From assembly GCF_001704635.1 (NCBI RefSeq), contig NZ_MAXF01000085.1:62001-126000 (forward strand): 64,000 nt of DNA. Direction: 5' to 3'. Both the position numbers and the translations under genes were made by a program. This DNA is from Streptomyces sparsogenes (GTDB taxonomy: Bacteria; Actinomycetota; Actinomycetes; Streptomycetales; Streptomycetaceae). The notes under the pieces were generated by a model that was not told where the DNA came from, made no database searches, and worked only from the letters and a program-made list of their open reading frames with translations. Shown piece after piece: positions 16,957 through 25,754 of this stretch (its first letter is position 1; every line of letters starts with the position of its first letter).

Positions 16957-17780
16957 CTGACATGGGCAACGAGCCCCGCTTCGACCTGTCGGCCGCCGGA
17001 TTCCGGATCGAACGGGGCCGGACACCGGCGACGACGCAGCTGGCGGAGCAGATCAAGGCACTGATCCTCAAGCAGCAGCTGCCGCCGGGAACGCGGCTGC
17101 CCACGGAACGGGAGCTGATCGCTGAGACCGGTCTGAGCCGCATCACGGTCCGTGCCGCCGTGGGTGCGCTGGAGTCGCAGGGCTGGGTGGTACGCAAGCA
17201 GGGACTGGGCACCTTCGTCTCCGAACCGGTGGACCAGGAGCTGTCCTCCGGCGTGCGCACCATCACCGAGGTCCTGCTCGAACAGGGCGTCACACCGCAC
17301 ATCGACGTCCTGGGCTTCGGGGTCGAATCCGCTACGCCCCACGTCGCGCAGGTCCTCGGGGAGTCCGAGGTGCTGACGATCCGGCGCCGGTACGGGGACG
17401 GGGAGAAGCCGGTCGCGCTCGTCACGATCCACCTCCCGACGCGGGTGCTGGAGGCGGCCGGGCCGCTGCGCTCCGGCGAACCCGCCACCGAGACCACGTA
17501 CACGATGTGGGAGCAGCGCCTTGGGGTGCGGATCGCGCAGGCCCGGCACCAGATCCACGCGGCCGCAGCCTCTCCGGACGTCGCCGCGGCGCTGGAGATC
17601 GACGAGTCCGCACCCGTGCTCGTCCTGGAGCGGGTCAGCCTCGGCCACGACGACCGCCCACTGGAAGTCGTGATCTTCCACTACCGCCCGGAACGCTACG
17701 GATTCACCGTAACGCTCCCCCGCACCGTCTCCGGTGCCCCGGTCGGCATGACCGACATGACAGAAAGGCGACATCCATGA
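16950..17780 (+). CDS. GntR-family transcriptional regulator (HutC/UTRA type)
   Basis: 276 residues. N-terminal winged helix-turn-helix (about 15-90; LAEQIKALIL ... PTERELIAETGLSRITVRAAV) and a C-terminal UTRA ligand-binding domain (about 110-260; ending VVIFHYRPERYGFTV). UTRA regulators release DNA on binding a pathway metabolite. The start is uncertain: ATG 16950 and 16962 lack ribosome sites, while ATG 16857 lies within the operator. The stop overlaps the next start (ATGA), so it is co-transcribed with the catabolic genes. Expected target: the palindrome at 16836-16857. Confidence 0.88.
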   Translation: MTSDMGNEPRFDLSAAGFRIERGRTPATTQLAEQIKALILKQQLPPGTRLPTERELIAETGLSRITVRAAVGALESQGWVVRKQGLGTFVSEPVDQELSSGVRTITEVLLEQGVTPHIDVLGFGVESATPHVAQVLGESEVLTIRRRYGDGEKPVALVTIHLPTRVLEAAGPLRSGEPATETTYTMWEQRLGVRIAQARHQIHAAAASPDVAAALEIDESAPVLVLERVSLGHDDRPLEVVIFHYRPERYGFTVTLPRTVSGAPVGMTDMTERRHP

Positions 17781-18838
17781 ACGACGACGATCCCTCCGGC
17801 TCGGGCACCGCCCACGAGCCCGAGCCGCACATCGGGCTGATCCTGGCCCTGACCATCCGCGGCCTCGCCGTGGGCAACTATCCCGACATGGTCCGCGCCG
17901 CGCAGGCGGCCGAGTCCTACGGATTCGACTCCGTGTGGCTGTGCGACCACTTCCTGACCCTCAGCCCCGACGACTACGTCCGGGACGCGGGCATCACCGC
18001 AGGACCCGAGAGCGACGGCGACGCCCAGCAGAGCCGCTCGTCGTCGGTCCCGCTGCTCGAATGCTGGACCGCGCTGTCGGCCCTGTCCCGCGACACCACC
18101 ACCGTGCGCCTGGGCACCAGTGTGCTGTGCAACTCCTACCGCTACCCCGCCGTGCTCGCCAAGATGGCCGCCACCCTCGATGTCATCTCCGGCGGCCGAC
18201 TGGACCTGGGCATGGGAGCGGGCTGGTTCCAGCAGGAGTACGAGGCATACGGCATCCCATTCCCCCCGACCGGGGACCGGGTCACCGCGCTCGGCGAGTC
18301 GCTCCAGGTGATGCGCCAGGTGTGGACCGAACCGCACCCGACCTTCCACGGTGACTTCTACCGCATCGACGGGGCGGTCTGCGATCCGCCCCCGCTCCAG
18401 CAGCCGCATCCGCCCCTGTGGGTGGGCGGCGAGGGGCTGCGGGTCCACCGCATCGCCGCCCGGCATGCCAACGGCATCAACGTCCGATGGTGGCCCGCCG
18501 AGAAGTGCGCGGAGCGCCGCGCGTTCCTGGACCGTGAGTGCGAGGCGATCGGCCGCGACCCGGCGACCCTGCGCCTGTCGGTCACCACCCTGCTCGCACC
18601 GACCGACTCCTCGGCACAGCAGGACGAGCTGCGTACCCGCTTCCAGTCGATTCCCGACACCGGACTGATCACCGGGACGCCGGAAGCCTGTGTCGAGCGC
18701 ATCCGCGCCTACCAGGACGCCGGCATCGACCACTTCCTGTTCACCATCCCCGACGTCGCGGACTCGACCTGTCTCGACGTCGTCGGGGAGCAGATCCTGC
18801 CCCACATCAAGCCCGCACGGCACACGCAACTCACCTGA
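17777..18838 (+). CDS. LLM-class (luciferase-like) F420- or flavin-dependent oxidoreductase
   Basis: 353 residues, a TIM barrel of the bacterial luciferase family. Family sequence is seen in FDSVWLCDHF near the N-terminus, LDVISGGRLDLGMGAGW in the middle and LWVGGEGLRVHRIAARHANGIN later. An insertion of about 30 residues follows the third strand. F420 is the likely cofactor because an F420:NADPH reductase is the last gene of the same operon, but FMN use cannot be excluded. Translationally coupled to the GntR gene by ATGA, with AGAAAGGCG upstream. It probably performs the first oxidation of the imported substrate. Confidence 0.85.
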   Translation: MNDDDPSGSGTAHEPEPHIGLILALTIRGLAVGNYPDMVRAAQAAESYGFDSVWLCDHFLTLSPDDYVRDAGITAGPESDGDAQQSRSSSVPLLECWTALSALSRDTTTVRLGTSVLCNSYRYPAVLAKMAATLDVISGGRLDLGMGAGWFQQEYEAYGIPFPPTGDRVTALGESLQVMRQVWTEPHPTFHGDFYRIDGAVCDPPPLQQPHPPLWVGGEGLRVHRIAARHANGINVRWWPAEKCAERRAFLDRECEAIGRDPATLRLSVTTLLAPTDSSAQQDELRTRFQSIPDTGLITGTPEACVERIRAYQDAGIDHFLFTIPDVADSTCLDVVGEQILPHIKPARHTQLT

Positions 18839-18885
18839 CCCAGCCGCGCGACCACGACGCCAACGACGCAACGAAGGGCTGCCCC

Positions 18886-19629
18886 GTGACCTCCGAGACG
18901 ACCGCACACAACGAGCCCACCACCATCGACGAGGCGTACCTGAGGCCGACCGCCTACATCGATTCCGACCACCCGCTCGTGGTAGCCACTGCACGAGAGC
19001 TGACGGACGGTACCACCACCGACAGCGAACGACTGGGCCGCATCTACCACTACGTCCGCGACCTGCCCTACGACATCCTCGCCTCGTTCCGCTATCTCGC
19101 CGAGGGCGAGTCGGCGGCCAGCGACGTCCTCGCCCACGGCGTCGCCTTCTGCATGGGCAAGGCGAGTTCGTTCGTCGCCCTCTCCAGGGCCGCCGGCATC
19201 CCTGCCCGCATCGCGTTCCAGGCGCTCCACGCCCCGAAGATGGAATTCCTCTCACCGGAGGTCCGCACCCTGTGGGGAGGGCCGGTCGGACGGCCACTGC
19301 CCTGGCACTCGCTCGGCGAAGCCTTCCTCAACGGCCGGTGGATCAAGCTGGACGCAACCATCGACGCGCCCACCGCGACCCGTCTGGGCAAGCCCTACAC
19401 CGTCACCTACGACGGCGTCACGGACATCCCGACCGTCGAGGGGCCCGTCCTGCGGGAGAACGGCAGCTACGCCGACTATCCCGCCGAAGTGGCGCGATGG
19501 TACGAGCAGGTCGCCGGCGAAGTCCTCGAAGCGCTTGCCTCGCCCGCCGCGCACGAGCGGGTCGCCGCCGATGACGTGCTGTGGAGCGGCCCCGATCCGG
19601 AGCTGGTCGGCCGCACTTCCGTCGCCTGA
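18886..19629 (+). CDS. transglutaminase-fold cysteine enzyme
   Basis: 247 residues. The transglutaminase/protease triad is visible: Cys89 (GVAFCMGKASSF), His141 (PWHSLGEAFLNG) and Asp156 (IKLDATID). Such stand-alone proteins hydrolyse or transfer amide bonds, and no signal peptide is present, so it acts in the cytoplasm. GTG start with AAGGG upstream, 47 bases after the LLM gene. Its presence between an oxidoreductase and an aldehyde dehydrogenase is unusual and suggests that an amide or peptide-like bond is cleaved in the pathway. This is an inference; no substrate is known. Confidence 0.8.
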   Translation: MTSETTAHNEPTTIDEAYLRPTAYIDSDHPLVVATARELTDGTTTDSERLGRIYHYVRDLPYDILASFRYLAEGESAASDVLAHGVAFCMGKASSFVALSRAAGIPARIAFQALHAPKMEFLSPEVRTLWGGPVGRPLPWHSLGEAFLNGRWIKLDATIDAPTATRLGKPYTVTYDGVTDIPTVEGPVLRENGSYADYPAEVARWYEQVAGEVLEALASPAAHERVAADDVLWSGPDPELVGRTSVA

Positions 19630-19722
19630 TCCGGCCACGCGAGGAGCGCCCCGGGACACCGACCGGCGGACATGCCCGCCCTTCGCGGACCATCACGTCA
19701 ACCCCCAAGGAGTGAGGCCGCC

Positions 19723-21132
19723 ATGGCCGTTCACCAGATCAACTCCGTCAACCCGGCCACCGAGGAAGTCATCGCCCAGTTCACCCCCCACTCGCCGACA
19801 GCTGTCGACGCGGCGGTCGAGCGGGCATCCCTCGCCGCCAGGAGGTGGCGGACGATACCCGTACCGGAACGGGCCGAGCACCTCAAGCGGGCCGCCGCGC
19901 TACTGCGCGCCGAACGCGACCAACTCGCCGCACTCATCACCGAGGAGATGGGCAAGCCCATCGCCGAGGCGGAAGCCGAGGTCGACAAGTCCGCCTGGTG
20001 CTGCGAGTACTACGCGACGCAGGGACCGGAACTACTGATGCACCAGCCCGTGGCAACCGGGGCCGCCCGCAGCCACGTCGCCTTCGACCCGCTGGGCCTC
20101 GTCCTGGCGGTCATGCCCTGGAACTATCCGCTCTGGCAGGTGTTCCGCTTCGCGCCGCCCGCGCTGCTGGCCGGCAACGGTGCCGTGCTCAAACACGCCT
20201 CGAACGTGCCGCGTTGCGCCCTGGCCATCGCCGACATCTGGAACCGGGCCGGCTGCCCGCCCGGTCTGTTCACCACGCTGCTCGTCGGCCCCGACGCGGT
20301 ACCTGACCTCATCGCCGATCCCCGCATCCACGCCGTGACCCTCACCGGATCGACCGAAGTGGGCTCTGCCGTCGCCGCTATGGCCGCGCACCACCTCAAG
20401 CCACAGGTCCTCGAACTCGGCGGCTCGGACCCCTTCATCGTCCTCGCCGACGCGGACGTCCCGGCCGCCGCCGCGGCGGCGGTCAGCGCACGCATGCACA
20501 ACACCGGGCAGAGCTGCATCTCCGCCAAGCGGTTCATCGTCGAGGAAACGGTCGTCGAGGAATTCACCGACGCGTTTGCCGCCGGTGTCGCTGCCCTGGC
20601 CGTGGGCGACCCGTTCCGCCGAGACGTACGCATCGGCCCGCTCGCCCGGTCCGGTCTTCGCTCCGACCTCGTCGACCAGGTCGAGCGCAGCACCGCAGCG
20701 GGCGCCCGAGTCGTCACCGGCGGCACGGTCCTCGACGGCCCCGGGTATTTCTATGTGCCTGCCGTCCTCGACCAGGTCACCCCGACGATGGCTGTCGCGG
20801 CGGAGGAGACGTTCGGGCCGGTGGCCGCCGTTGTCTCCGCGAAGGACCCGGCCCAGGCCGTCGAGATCGCCAACGCCACCGAATTCGGTCTCGGCGCCGC
20901 GCTGTGGACAACCGACCTGGAGCGCGCCGATCGCCTGATTCCCGGCATCGAGGCCGGCGCGGTGTTCGTCAACGGGATCGTCGCCTCCGATCCGCGGCTG
21001 CCGTTCGGCGGCATCAAGCGCAGCGGCTACGGGCGCGAGCTGGGTGTCTTCGGACTCCGTCAGTTCACCAACGTCAAGAGCGTGTGGATCGGCCCCGCGC
21101 ACAACGCACCGAGCCACCCCCTCGGCGAATGA
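19723..21132 (+). CDS. NAD(P)+-dependent aldehyde dehydrogenase, succinate-semialdehyde dehydrogenase-like
   Basis: 469 residues, full length for the family. Catalytic Cys265 in NTGQSCISAKR, Glu231 in LELGGSDPF and the Asn134 region PWNYPLWQ are all present; GSTEVG (about 209-214) is the nucleotide-binding loop. The N-terminal SVNPATEEV and GKPIAEA match GabD/YneI-like enzymes that oxidise small semialdehydes. Ribosome site AAGGAGTGAGG. It lies 93 bases after the transglutaminase-like gene and should oxidise an aldehyde produced in the pathway to the acid. Confidence 0.88.
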   Translation: MAVHQINSVNPATEEVIAQFTPHSPTAVDAAVERASLAARRWRTIPVPERAEHLKRAAALLRAERDQLAALITEEMGKPIAEAEAEVDKSAWCCEYYATQGPELLMHQPVATGAARSHVAFDPLGLVLAVMPWNYPLWQVFRFAPPALLAGNGAVLKHASNVPRCALAIADIWNRAGCPPGLFTTLLVGPDAVPDLIADPRIHAVTLTGSTEVGSAVAAMAAHHLKPQVLELGGSDPFIVLADADVPAAAAAAVSARMHNTGQSCISAKRFIVEETVVEEFTDAFAAGVAALAVGDPFRRDVRIGPLARSGLRSDLVDQVERSTAAGARVVTGGTVLDGPGYFYVPAVLDQVTPTMAVAAEETFGPVAAVVSAKDPAQAVEIANATEFGLGAALWTTDLERADRLIPGIEAGAVFVNGIVASDPRLPFGGIKRSGYGRELGVFGLRQFTNVKSVWIGPAHNAPSHPLGE

Positions 21133-21176
21133 CCAGCGTCCTCTCTCCCGAACCAGCCGACCGAAGGCGATCACCC

Positions 21177-21884
21177 ATGACAGTCACTCAGCCGGACTCG
21201 CTCCCCGCCACCACAACGCACCACGAGAACACCGTCGCCATCGTCGGCGGCACCGGCGCCCTCGGTCTTGGGCTCGCCACCCGGTGGGCCCACAGCGGCG
21301 TCAACGTCCGCATCGGATCCCGGCGTGCAGAAGCGGCGCGGAGCTGCGCCGACACACTCCCCGGAGCGGTCGGCGGGGACAACGCCACCATGATCGAAGG
21401 CGCGGCGGCGGTGGTCGTCGCTGTGCCCTTCAGCGCACACGTCGAGACGATGCGCGCCATTGCGAAAGTCATCCAGCCCGGACAACTGGTCATCGACACG
21501 ACCGCGCCCCTTCTGCCCGTCGGCCCCCGCGGCCTGCGCCCCGTCGTCCCCTGGGCCGGTTCTGCCGCCGAACAGGCCCAGGCCCTGCTGCCGGACGGCA
21601 CAGGCGTGGTCTCGGCTCTGCAGACGGTCAGCGCCGCCACCTTGCAGGACATCGAGCGCCGGCTGGACGAGGACGTACTGCTCTGCGGCGATCACACGGC
21701 CGACAAGGTCCTGGCCGCTGATCTCATCGACCGTATCCCGGGGCTGCGTACCGTCGACTGCGGCCTGCTGGACATGAGCGGTGTCAGCGAGCGGATCACC
21801 GCGCTGCTGATCGGGGTCAACAGGCGTTACAAGACCCACGCCGGCATTCGGCTCACAGGTCTCCCCGAGCCTCTCGCCCGGTGA
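21177..21884 (+). CDS. F420:NADPH oxidoreductase (NpdG/Fno-like)
   Basis: 235 residues. Rossmann motif VAIVGGTGALGLGLATRW near residue 22, then VRIGSRR for the NADP 2'-phosphate and VVVAVPF, the pattern of F420-dependent NADP reductases. The enzyme passes hydride between NADPH and coenzyme F420. ATG with GAAGGCGA upstream; last gene of the operon. Local supply of reduced F420 for the LLM enzyme is the simplest reading, as in the npd cluster for nitroaromatic degradation in Rhodococcus. Confidence 0.85.
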   Translation: MTVTQPDSLPATTTHHENTVAIVGGTGALGLGLATRWAHSGVNVRIGSRRAEAARSCADTLPGAVGGDNATMIEGAAAVVVAVPFSAHVETMRAIAKVIQPGQLVIDTTAPLLPVGPRGLRPVVPWAGSAAEQAQALLPDGTGVVSALQTVSAATLQDIERRLDEDVLLCGDHTADKVLAADLIDRIPGLRTVDCGLLDMSGVSERITALLIGVNRRYKTHAGIRLTGLPEPLAR

Positions 21885-21903
21885 GCTCGTTCCCTTTCCC
21901 ACG

Positions 21904-22536
21904 TCAGCGCGGGTCCCGCTGCTGCGCGAGGTGGCGGACGATCCGGCGGAGCTGCTCGGCGTAGTGTTCGCGGAACTCGGGGGAGTCCGGGTCGAGGCCG
22001 AAGAGCTGCCGTACGGCGTGGGGCAGCGCGACCGGCGCCGAGACCAGGCTGATGAACAGCAGCATCGCGGCGGCGGGGTCGAGGTCCTCGGCCAGCTCGC
22101 CGTCCTCCTGGCGGCGCCGCAGTGCGGAGAGGTCCTCGCGGGGCTCCTCCAGCGCGCCGCCGGTGAGGCCCTTCCAGAGGTTGAGGCGGGTGGCCCGGGG
22201 GTCGGCGAAGGTTTCCCGCAGATAGCGGACGATCAGCTCGTCGAGGGGGAGGGCCGGGTCGACGATGTCCTCCTCCTCGCGGCGCAGCCACTGGCGGTGC
22301 AGCTCCTGGTACAGCCCCTCCTTGCCGCCGAAGTAGTAGCTGATGAGCTGCTTGTTGAGCCCGGCCCGGTCCGCGATGTCCTGGACGCGGGCGCCCGCGT
22401 ACCCCTTCTCGGCGAACTCGTCCATGGCGGCGTCCAGCAGCAGCCGCCGGGAGCGCTCGGGGTCGAGCTTGCGCTCCGCGGGCGCGGGGGCGCGGCGGGG
22501 CTTCTTCGGCGGTTCCGGTGGCTCTTTCTCCTGCAC
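21904..22536 (-). CDS. TetR-family transcriptional regulator
   Basis: 210 residues. A Pro/Lys-rich tail (1-25) precedes the TetR helix-turn-helix (AAMDEFAEKGYAGARVQDIA ... LISYYFGGKEGLY), followed by an all-helical ligand domain. Start is GTG at 22536. Divergent from the NmrA-like reductase gene, with repeated ATCTGTTTG elements over the shared promoter, so it probably represses that gene. Confidence 0.88.
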   Translation of the reverse strand: MQEKEPPEPPKKPRRAPAPAERKLDPERSRRLLLDAAMDEFAEKGYAGARVQDIADRAGLNKQLISYYFGGKEGLYQELHRQWLRREEEDIVDPALPLDELIVRYLRETFADPRATRLNLWKGLTGGALEEPREDLSALRRRQEDGELAEDLDPAAAMLLFISLVSAPVALPHAVRQLFGLDPDSPEFREHYAEQLRRIVRHLAQQRDPR

Positions 22537-22575
22537 CCGCTCAGGCTAGCCTCAGGCCGCCGCCTCCATCCATCT

Positions 22576-22610
22576 ATCTGTTTGACAAGTTCATCTGTTT
22601 GGATGAATGT
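22576..22610 (+). promoter_or_regulatory. promoter with overlapping TetR operator repeats
   Basis: TTGACA (22582-22587) and GAATGT (22605-22610) are spaced 17 bases. Direct repeats ATCTGTTTG at 22576-22584 and 22593-22601, and an outer CATCCA/TGGATG inverted pair, surround and overlap them. The arrangement fits repression by the divergent TetR. Confidence 0.55.
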
Positions 22611-22671
22611 GGAGGCTATCAATGCAGTGGCACAGCAGGGCAATGAACACGGCACAGCAAGGAGATTCGTC

Positions 22672-23496
22672 ATGATCGTGGTGACCGGGGCCACCGGGAA
22701 GGTCGGCAGGTATGTGGTGGACGAGCTGGTCGCGGCGGGTGCGGAGGTCCGCGCGCTGACCCGCGACCCCGACGCGGCGCGGCTGCCCGAGGGGGTGCGG
22801 GTGGCGCGGACCGAGGACCTTCCCCTGGAGGGCGCCGAGGCGGTCTTCGTCAACCCGGCGGTGCTGTGGGGCAAGGGCGCCGGCGAGCTGCTGAGCGAGG
22901 CCACGCGGGCGGGGGTGCGGCGCGTCGTCACCCTCTCCTCCTCGGCCGTGCTGTTCGAGGGCCCCGGCAACCCCATCGGCGACCACCACCGCGCGCTGGA
23001 GGCCGAGATCGAGGCGTCCGGGCTGACCTGGACGCATGTGCGGCCGGGCGCGTTCGCCTCGAACGCGCTCCAGTGGGCGGGGCAGATCCGCGAGGGTGAT
23101 GTGGTGCGCGGCCCGTACGCCGAGGCCCACACCGCGCCCATCCACGAGGCCGACATCGCGGCCGTCGCGGCCCGCGCCCTGATCGGCGACGACCTCGCTG
23201 GCCAGGCGCCGGTGCTGTCCGGGCCGCAGTCCCTGACCTTCGCGGAGCAGGTGACCATCCTCGGCGAGGCCCTCGGTCGGCCGCCGCTGCGGTATGAGGA
23301 GATCCCGGCGGAGGCGGCACGCGAGGGGATGACCGGCGGCGGCGTGCCGGCGGACATCGCGGACTCGCTGCTGCGGATGTTCGCGGAGTCCGTCGGCCGC
23401 CCGGCCGAGATCTCCCCGGAGACGGAGCGGATCACCGGGCGCCCGGGGCGTACGTTCGCCCAGTGGGCGAGCGACCACGCCGCCGCGTTCAGCTGA
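22672..23496 (+). CDS. NmrA-like NAD(P)H-binding reductase (atypical SDR)
   Basis: 274 residues. Starts directly with the Rossmann motif VTGATGKVGRYV, then VRALTRDP, typical of NmrA/HSCARG proteins and quinone reductase QorB-like enzymes. The catalytic YxxxK of classical SDRs is absent. Strong ribosome site (AAGGAG) at 22659. Probable target gene of the divergent TetR regulator; likely a redox sensor or electrophile-inducible reductase. Confidence 0.85.
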   Translation: MIVVTGATGKVGRYVVDELVAAGAEVRALTRDPDAARLPEGVRVARTEDLPLEGAEAVFVNPAVLWGKGAGELLSEATRAGVRRVVTLSSSAVLFEGPGNPIGDHHRALEAEIEASGLTWTHVRPGAFASNALQWAGQIREGDVVRGPYAEAHTAPIHEADIAAVAARALIGDDLAGQAPVLSGPQSLTFAEQVTILGEALGRPPLRYEEIPAEAAREGMTGGGVPADIADSLLRMFAESVGRPAEISPETERITGRPGRTFAQWASDHAAAFS

Positions 23497-23634
23497 CGCC
23501 GCCGCGGGGGCCCGCCGGGACGCGGCTCCCACGGGATGCGACCCCCCGGGGCTTACGGCCGGGGCCGGCGCCGGGGAGGCGGGGGAGGCGCCGGGGCGGC
23601 CGTCCGGCTGCCCGGTCGCTTGGCGGGTCGACCC

Positions 23635-24762
23635 TCAGGAGGCCGACCGGCCGCCCGCCCGCTTGGCGGCGGCCTGCTTCTTGGCGGGGGCCTTCTTGGC
23701 CGCGGCCTTCTTCGCGGTCGACTTCCCCGCCGACTCCGCCGCCGACCTCCCCGCCGTCTTTCCCGAGGCCGTCTTTCCCGCAGCCGTCTTGGCGCCGGCC
23801 TTCTCGGCGCCCTTCGAGGCGCTCTTCTTCGCGGGCGCCGCGGTCTTCCTTCCAACGGGGGCCTTCTTGGCGGGCGCGGCGGCCTTCCCGCGCGCCCGCA
23901 GCGGGTGGACCGTCGCCTCCCGCGCCTCCTCGCCGGCCGCCTCCGCCGCCTCCCCCTCCTCCGCGGCCTCGCCCGTCCCCTCGCCCCGGGCCTGGCGCGC
24001 GCTGCGCACGCTGTCCCGCAGCGCCGCCATCAGATCCACGACCTGGGCCCCGGCCGGGGCCTCGCCGGGCTCGGCCGTGGGCGTGGCGCCGGCCATCTTC
24101 GCCGCCACCAGCTCTTCCAGCGCCTCGTGGTACTCGTCGCGCAGCTCGTGCAGGTCCACCTCGCCGAGCGTCTCCATCAGGGTGTCGGCCAGGTCGAGCT
24201 CCGCCTCCCGCACCGTCACCCGCTCCTTGGGGGCCACCCCCACCGGATCGCGCACCTCATCCGGCCACAGCAGCCGGTGCAGCGCGATCGCGTCGCCCAC
24301 GACCCGCAGCATGCCCAGGCGCTCCCGGCCGCGGTGGGCGTATTTGGCGATGGCGACCTTCTCGCTGCGTTTGAGCGCCTCGCGCAGCAGGGCGTACGGC
24401 TTGGCGGCCGCGGTGCCGTTCGCGCCGAGGTAGTAGGCGTCGCCCATCTGGAGGGGGTCGATGTCCGCCGCCGAGACGAACGCCTGGATCTCCAGGGCGT
24501 GGGTCGTGGGCAGCGGGAGGTGCGCCAGGTCGTCGTCGGTGATCGGGATCAGCGTGCCGTCGGCGTCCTCGTACGCCTTGCCGATGTCCCCCGCGTCCAC
24601 CTGCTTGTCCTCCAGCTCGCAGACCTTGCGGTAGCGGATCCGGCCGCCGTCCTTGGTGTGCACCTGCCGGAAGGAGACCGCGTGGTCCTCGGTCGCCGGA
24701 TACATCTTGATCGGAATACTGACCAGACCGAACGAAATGTTCCCATTCCAGATGGATCGCAT
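23635..24762 (-). CDS. ku: non-homologous end-joining protein Ku
   Basis: 375 residues. The bacterial Ku core fills residues 1-250 (MRSIWNGNISFGLVSIPIK start, VHTKDGGRIRYRK, then the Ku bridge), forming a dimeric ring on DNA ends. The C-terminus (about 260-375) is an Ala/Lys repeat tail (AAAKKAPAKK type), a DNA-binding extension seen in actinobacterial Ku. RBS AAAGGGATC. Only 30 bases separate its start from the divergent LigD-type polymerase gene, so the promoters must overlap. Confidence 0.93.
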   Translation of the reverse strand: MRSIWNGNISFGLVSIPIKMYPATEDHAVSFRQVHTKDGGRIRYRKVCELEDKQVDAGDIGKAYEDADGTLIPITDDDLAHLPLPTTHALEIQAFVSAADIDPLQMGDAYYLGANGTAAAKPYALLREALKRSEKVAIAKYAHRGRERLGMLRVVGDAIALHRLLWPDEVRDPVGVAPKERVTVREAELDLADTLMETLGEVDLHELRDEYHEALEELVAAKMAGATPTAEPGEAPAGAQVVDLMAALRDSVRSARQARGEGTGEAAEEGEAAEAAGEEAREATVHPLRARGKAAAPAKKAPVGRKTAAPAKKSASKGAEKAGAKTAAGKTASGKTAGRSAAESAGKSTAKKAAAKKAPAKKQAAAKRAGGRSAS

Positions 24763-24792
24763 GCTTGATCCCTTTCGTGAGATTCTTATCGT

Positions 24793-25695
24793 ATGTCCCC
24801 GATCGCGGAGGTGGAGGGGCGGCGCATCGCGCTCAGCAACCTCGACAAGGTGCTCTATCCGGCCACGGGCACCACGAAGGGCGAGCTGCTGCACTACCTG
24901 GCGGCCACCGCCGGCCCGCTCCTCCGTCATCTGCGCGGCCGGCCGCTGGCGTTCCTGCGCTTCCCGGACGGCCCCGACGGCGAGAAGTTCTTCACCAAGA
25001 ACCCGCCCCCGGGCATGCCCGACTGGGTGCGGACCGCCGAGGTGCCCCGCCACGAGGGGGAGACCGCCCGCCAGGTCCTGATCCAGGACCTGGCCTCGCT
25101 GATGTGGGTCGCCAACCTGGTGGTCGAGTTCCACGCCCCCATGTGGCGCGCCGACCGCGACCCGGGCCTCGCCGACCGCCTCGTCTTCGACCTCGACCCC
25201 GGCCCGCCGGCCACGATCGTGCACTGCTGCGCCGTGGCCGAGTGGCTGCGCGAGCGGCTGCGCGACGACGGGCTCTCCGCGTACGCCAAGACCAGCGGCT
25301 CCAAGGGGCTGCACCTGCTGGTCCCGGTGGAGCCGACCCCCTCCCGGCAGACCACCGGCTACGCCAAGAAGCTCGCCATGGAGGCCGCGGCCGCCGTGCC
25401 CGGCCTGGTGACCTCCAAGATGACCCGCTCGCTGCGGCCGGGGAAGGTGTTCGTCGACTTCAGCCAGAACGCGGCCGCGAAGACCACGGCCGCCCCCTAC
25501 ACCGCCCGCGCGCGCAGCGAGCCGACCGTCTCCGCGCCCGTCACCTGGGGCGAGGTCGAGCGGTGCGAGGACGCCATGCAGCTCGTCTTCCGGATCGACG
25601 ACATCGCGCCCCGGCTGGACCGCCACGGTGACCTGCTGGAACCCCTCCTCGACCCGGCCCTGGCCCGCCCGGTCCCCCCAGGAGTAGCGCCATGA
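24793..25695 (+). CDS. LigD-type polymerase/primase domain protein (NHEJ)
   Basis: 300 residues, matching a stand-alone LigD polymerase (PolDom). The metal-binding pair Asp133/Asp135 in VFDLDPG and the SGSKGLHLLVP motif are present, as are the 5'-phosphate-binding residues around FFTKN. It fills gaps at DNA breaks with preference for ribonucleotides. The ATG at 24793 has no clear ribosome site, and the divergent Ku start is 30 bases away, suggesting a leaderless transcript. Phosphoesterase and ligase domains are not fused; ligase is encoded separately just downstream. Confidence 0.9.
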   Translation: MSPIAEVEGRRIALSNLDKVLYPATGTTKGELLHYLAATAGPLLRHLRGRPLAFLRFPDGPDGEKFFTKNPPPGMPDWVRTAEVPRHEGETARQVLIQDLASLMWVANLVVEFHAPMWRADRDPGLADRLVFDLDPGPPATIVHCCAVAEWLRERLRDDGLSAYAKTSGSKGLHLLVPVEPTPSRQTTGYAKKLAMEAAAAVPGLVTSKMTRSLRPGKVFVDFSQNAAAKTTAAPYTARARSEPTVSAPVTWGEVERCEDAMQLVFRIDDIAPRLDRHGDLLEPLLDPALARPVPPGVAP

Positions 25696-25754
25696 AAACC
25701 CCGCTGCCTGGAGCCCCCCAGCAGCCACCACGACCGCCTGGGACTGCGGGATGA
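25692..25754 (+). CDS. possible 20-residue coupling mini-ORF
   Basis: An ATG overlaps the stop of the polymerase gene (ATGA at 25692-25695) and opens a 20-codon Pro-rich frame whose own TGA overlaps the ATG of the ligase gene (ATGA at 25751-25754). It thus bridges the gap exactly by two 4-base overlaps. It may only relay ribosomes from polymerase to ligase gene; the peptide itself is unlikely to be functional. Confidence 0.3.
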   Translation: MKTPLPGAPQQPPRPPGTAG

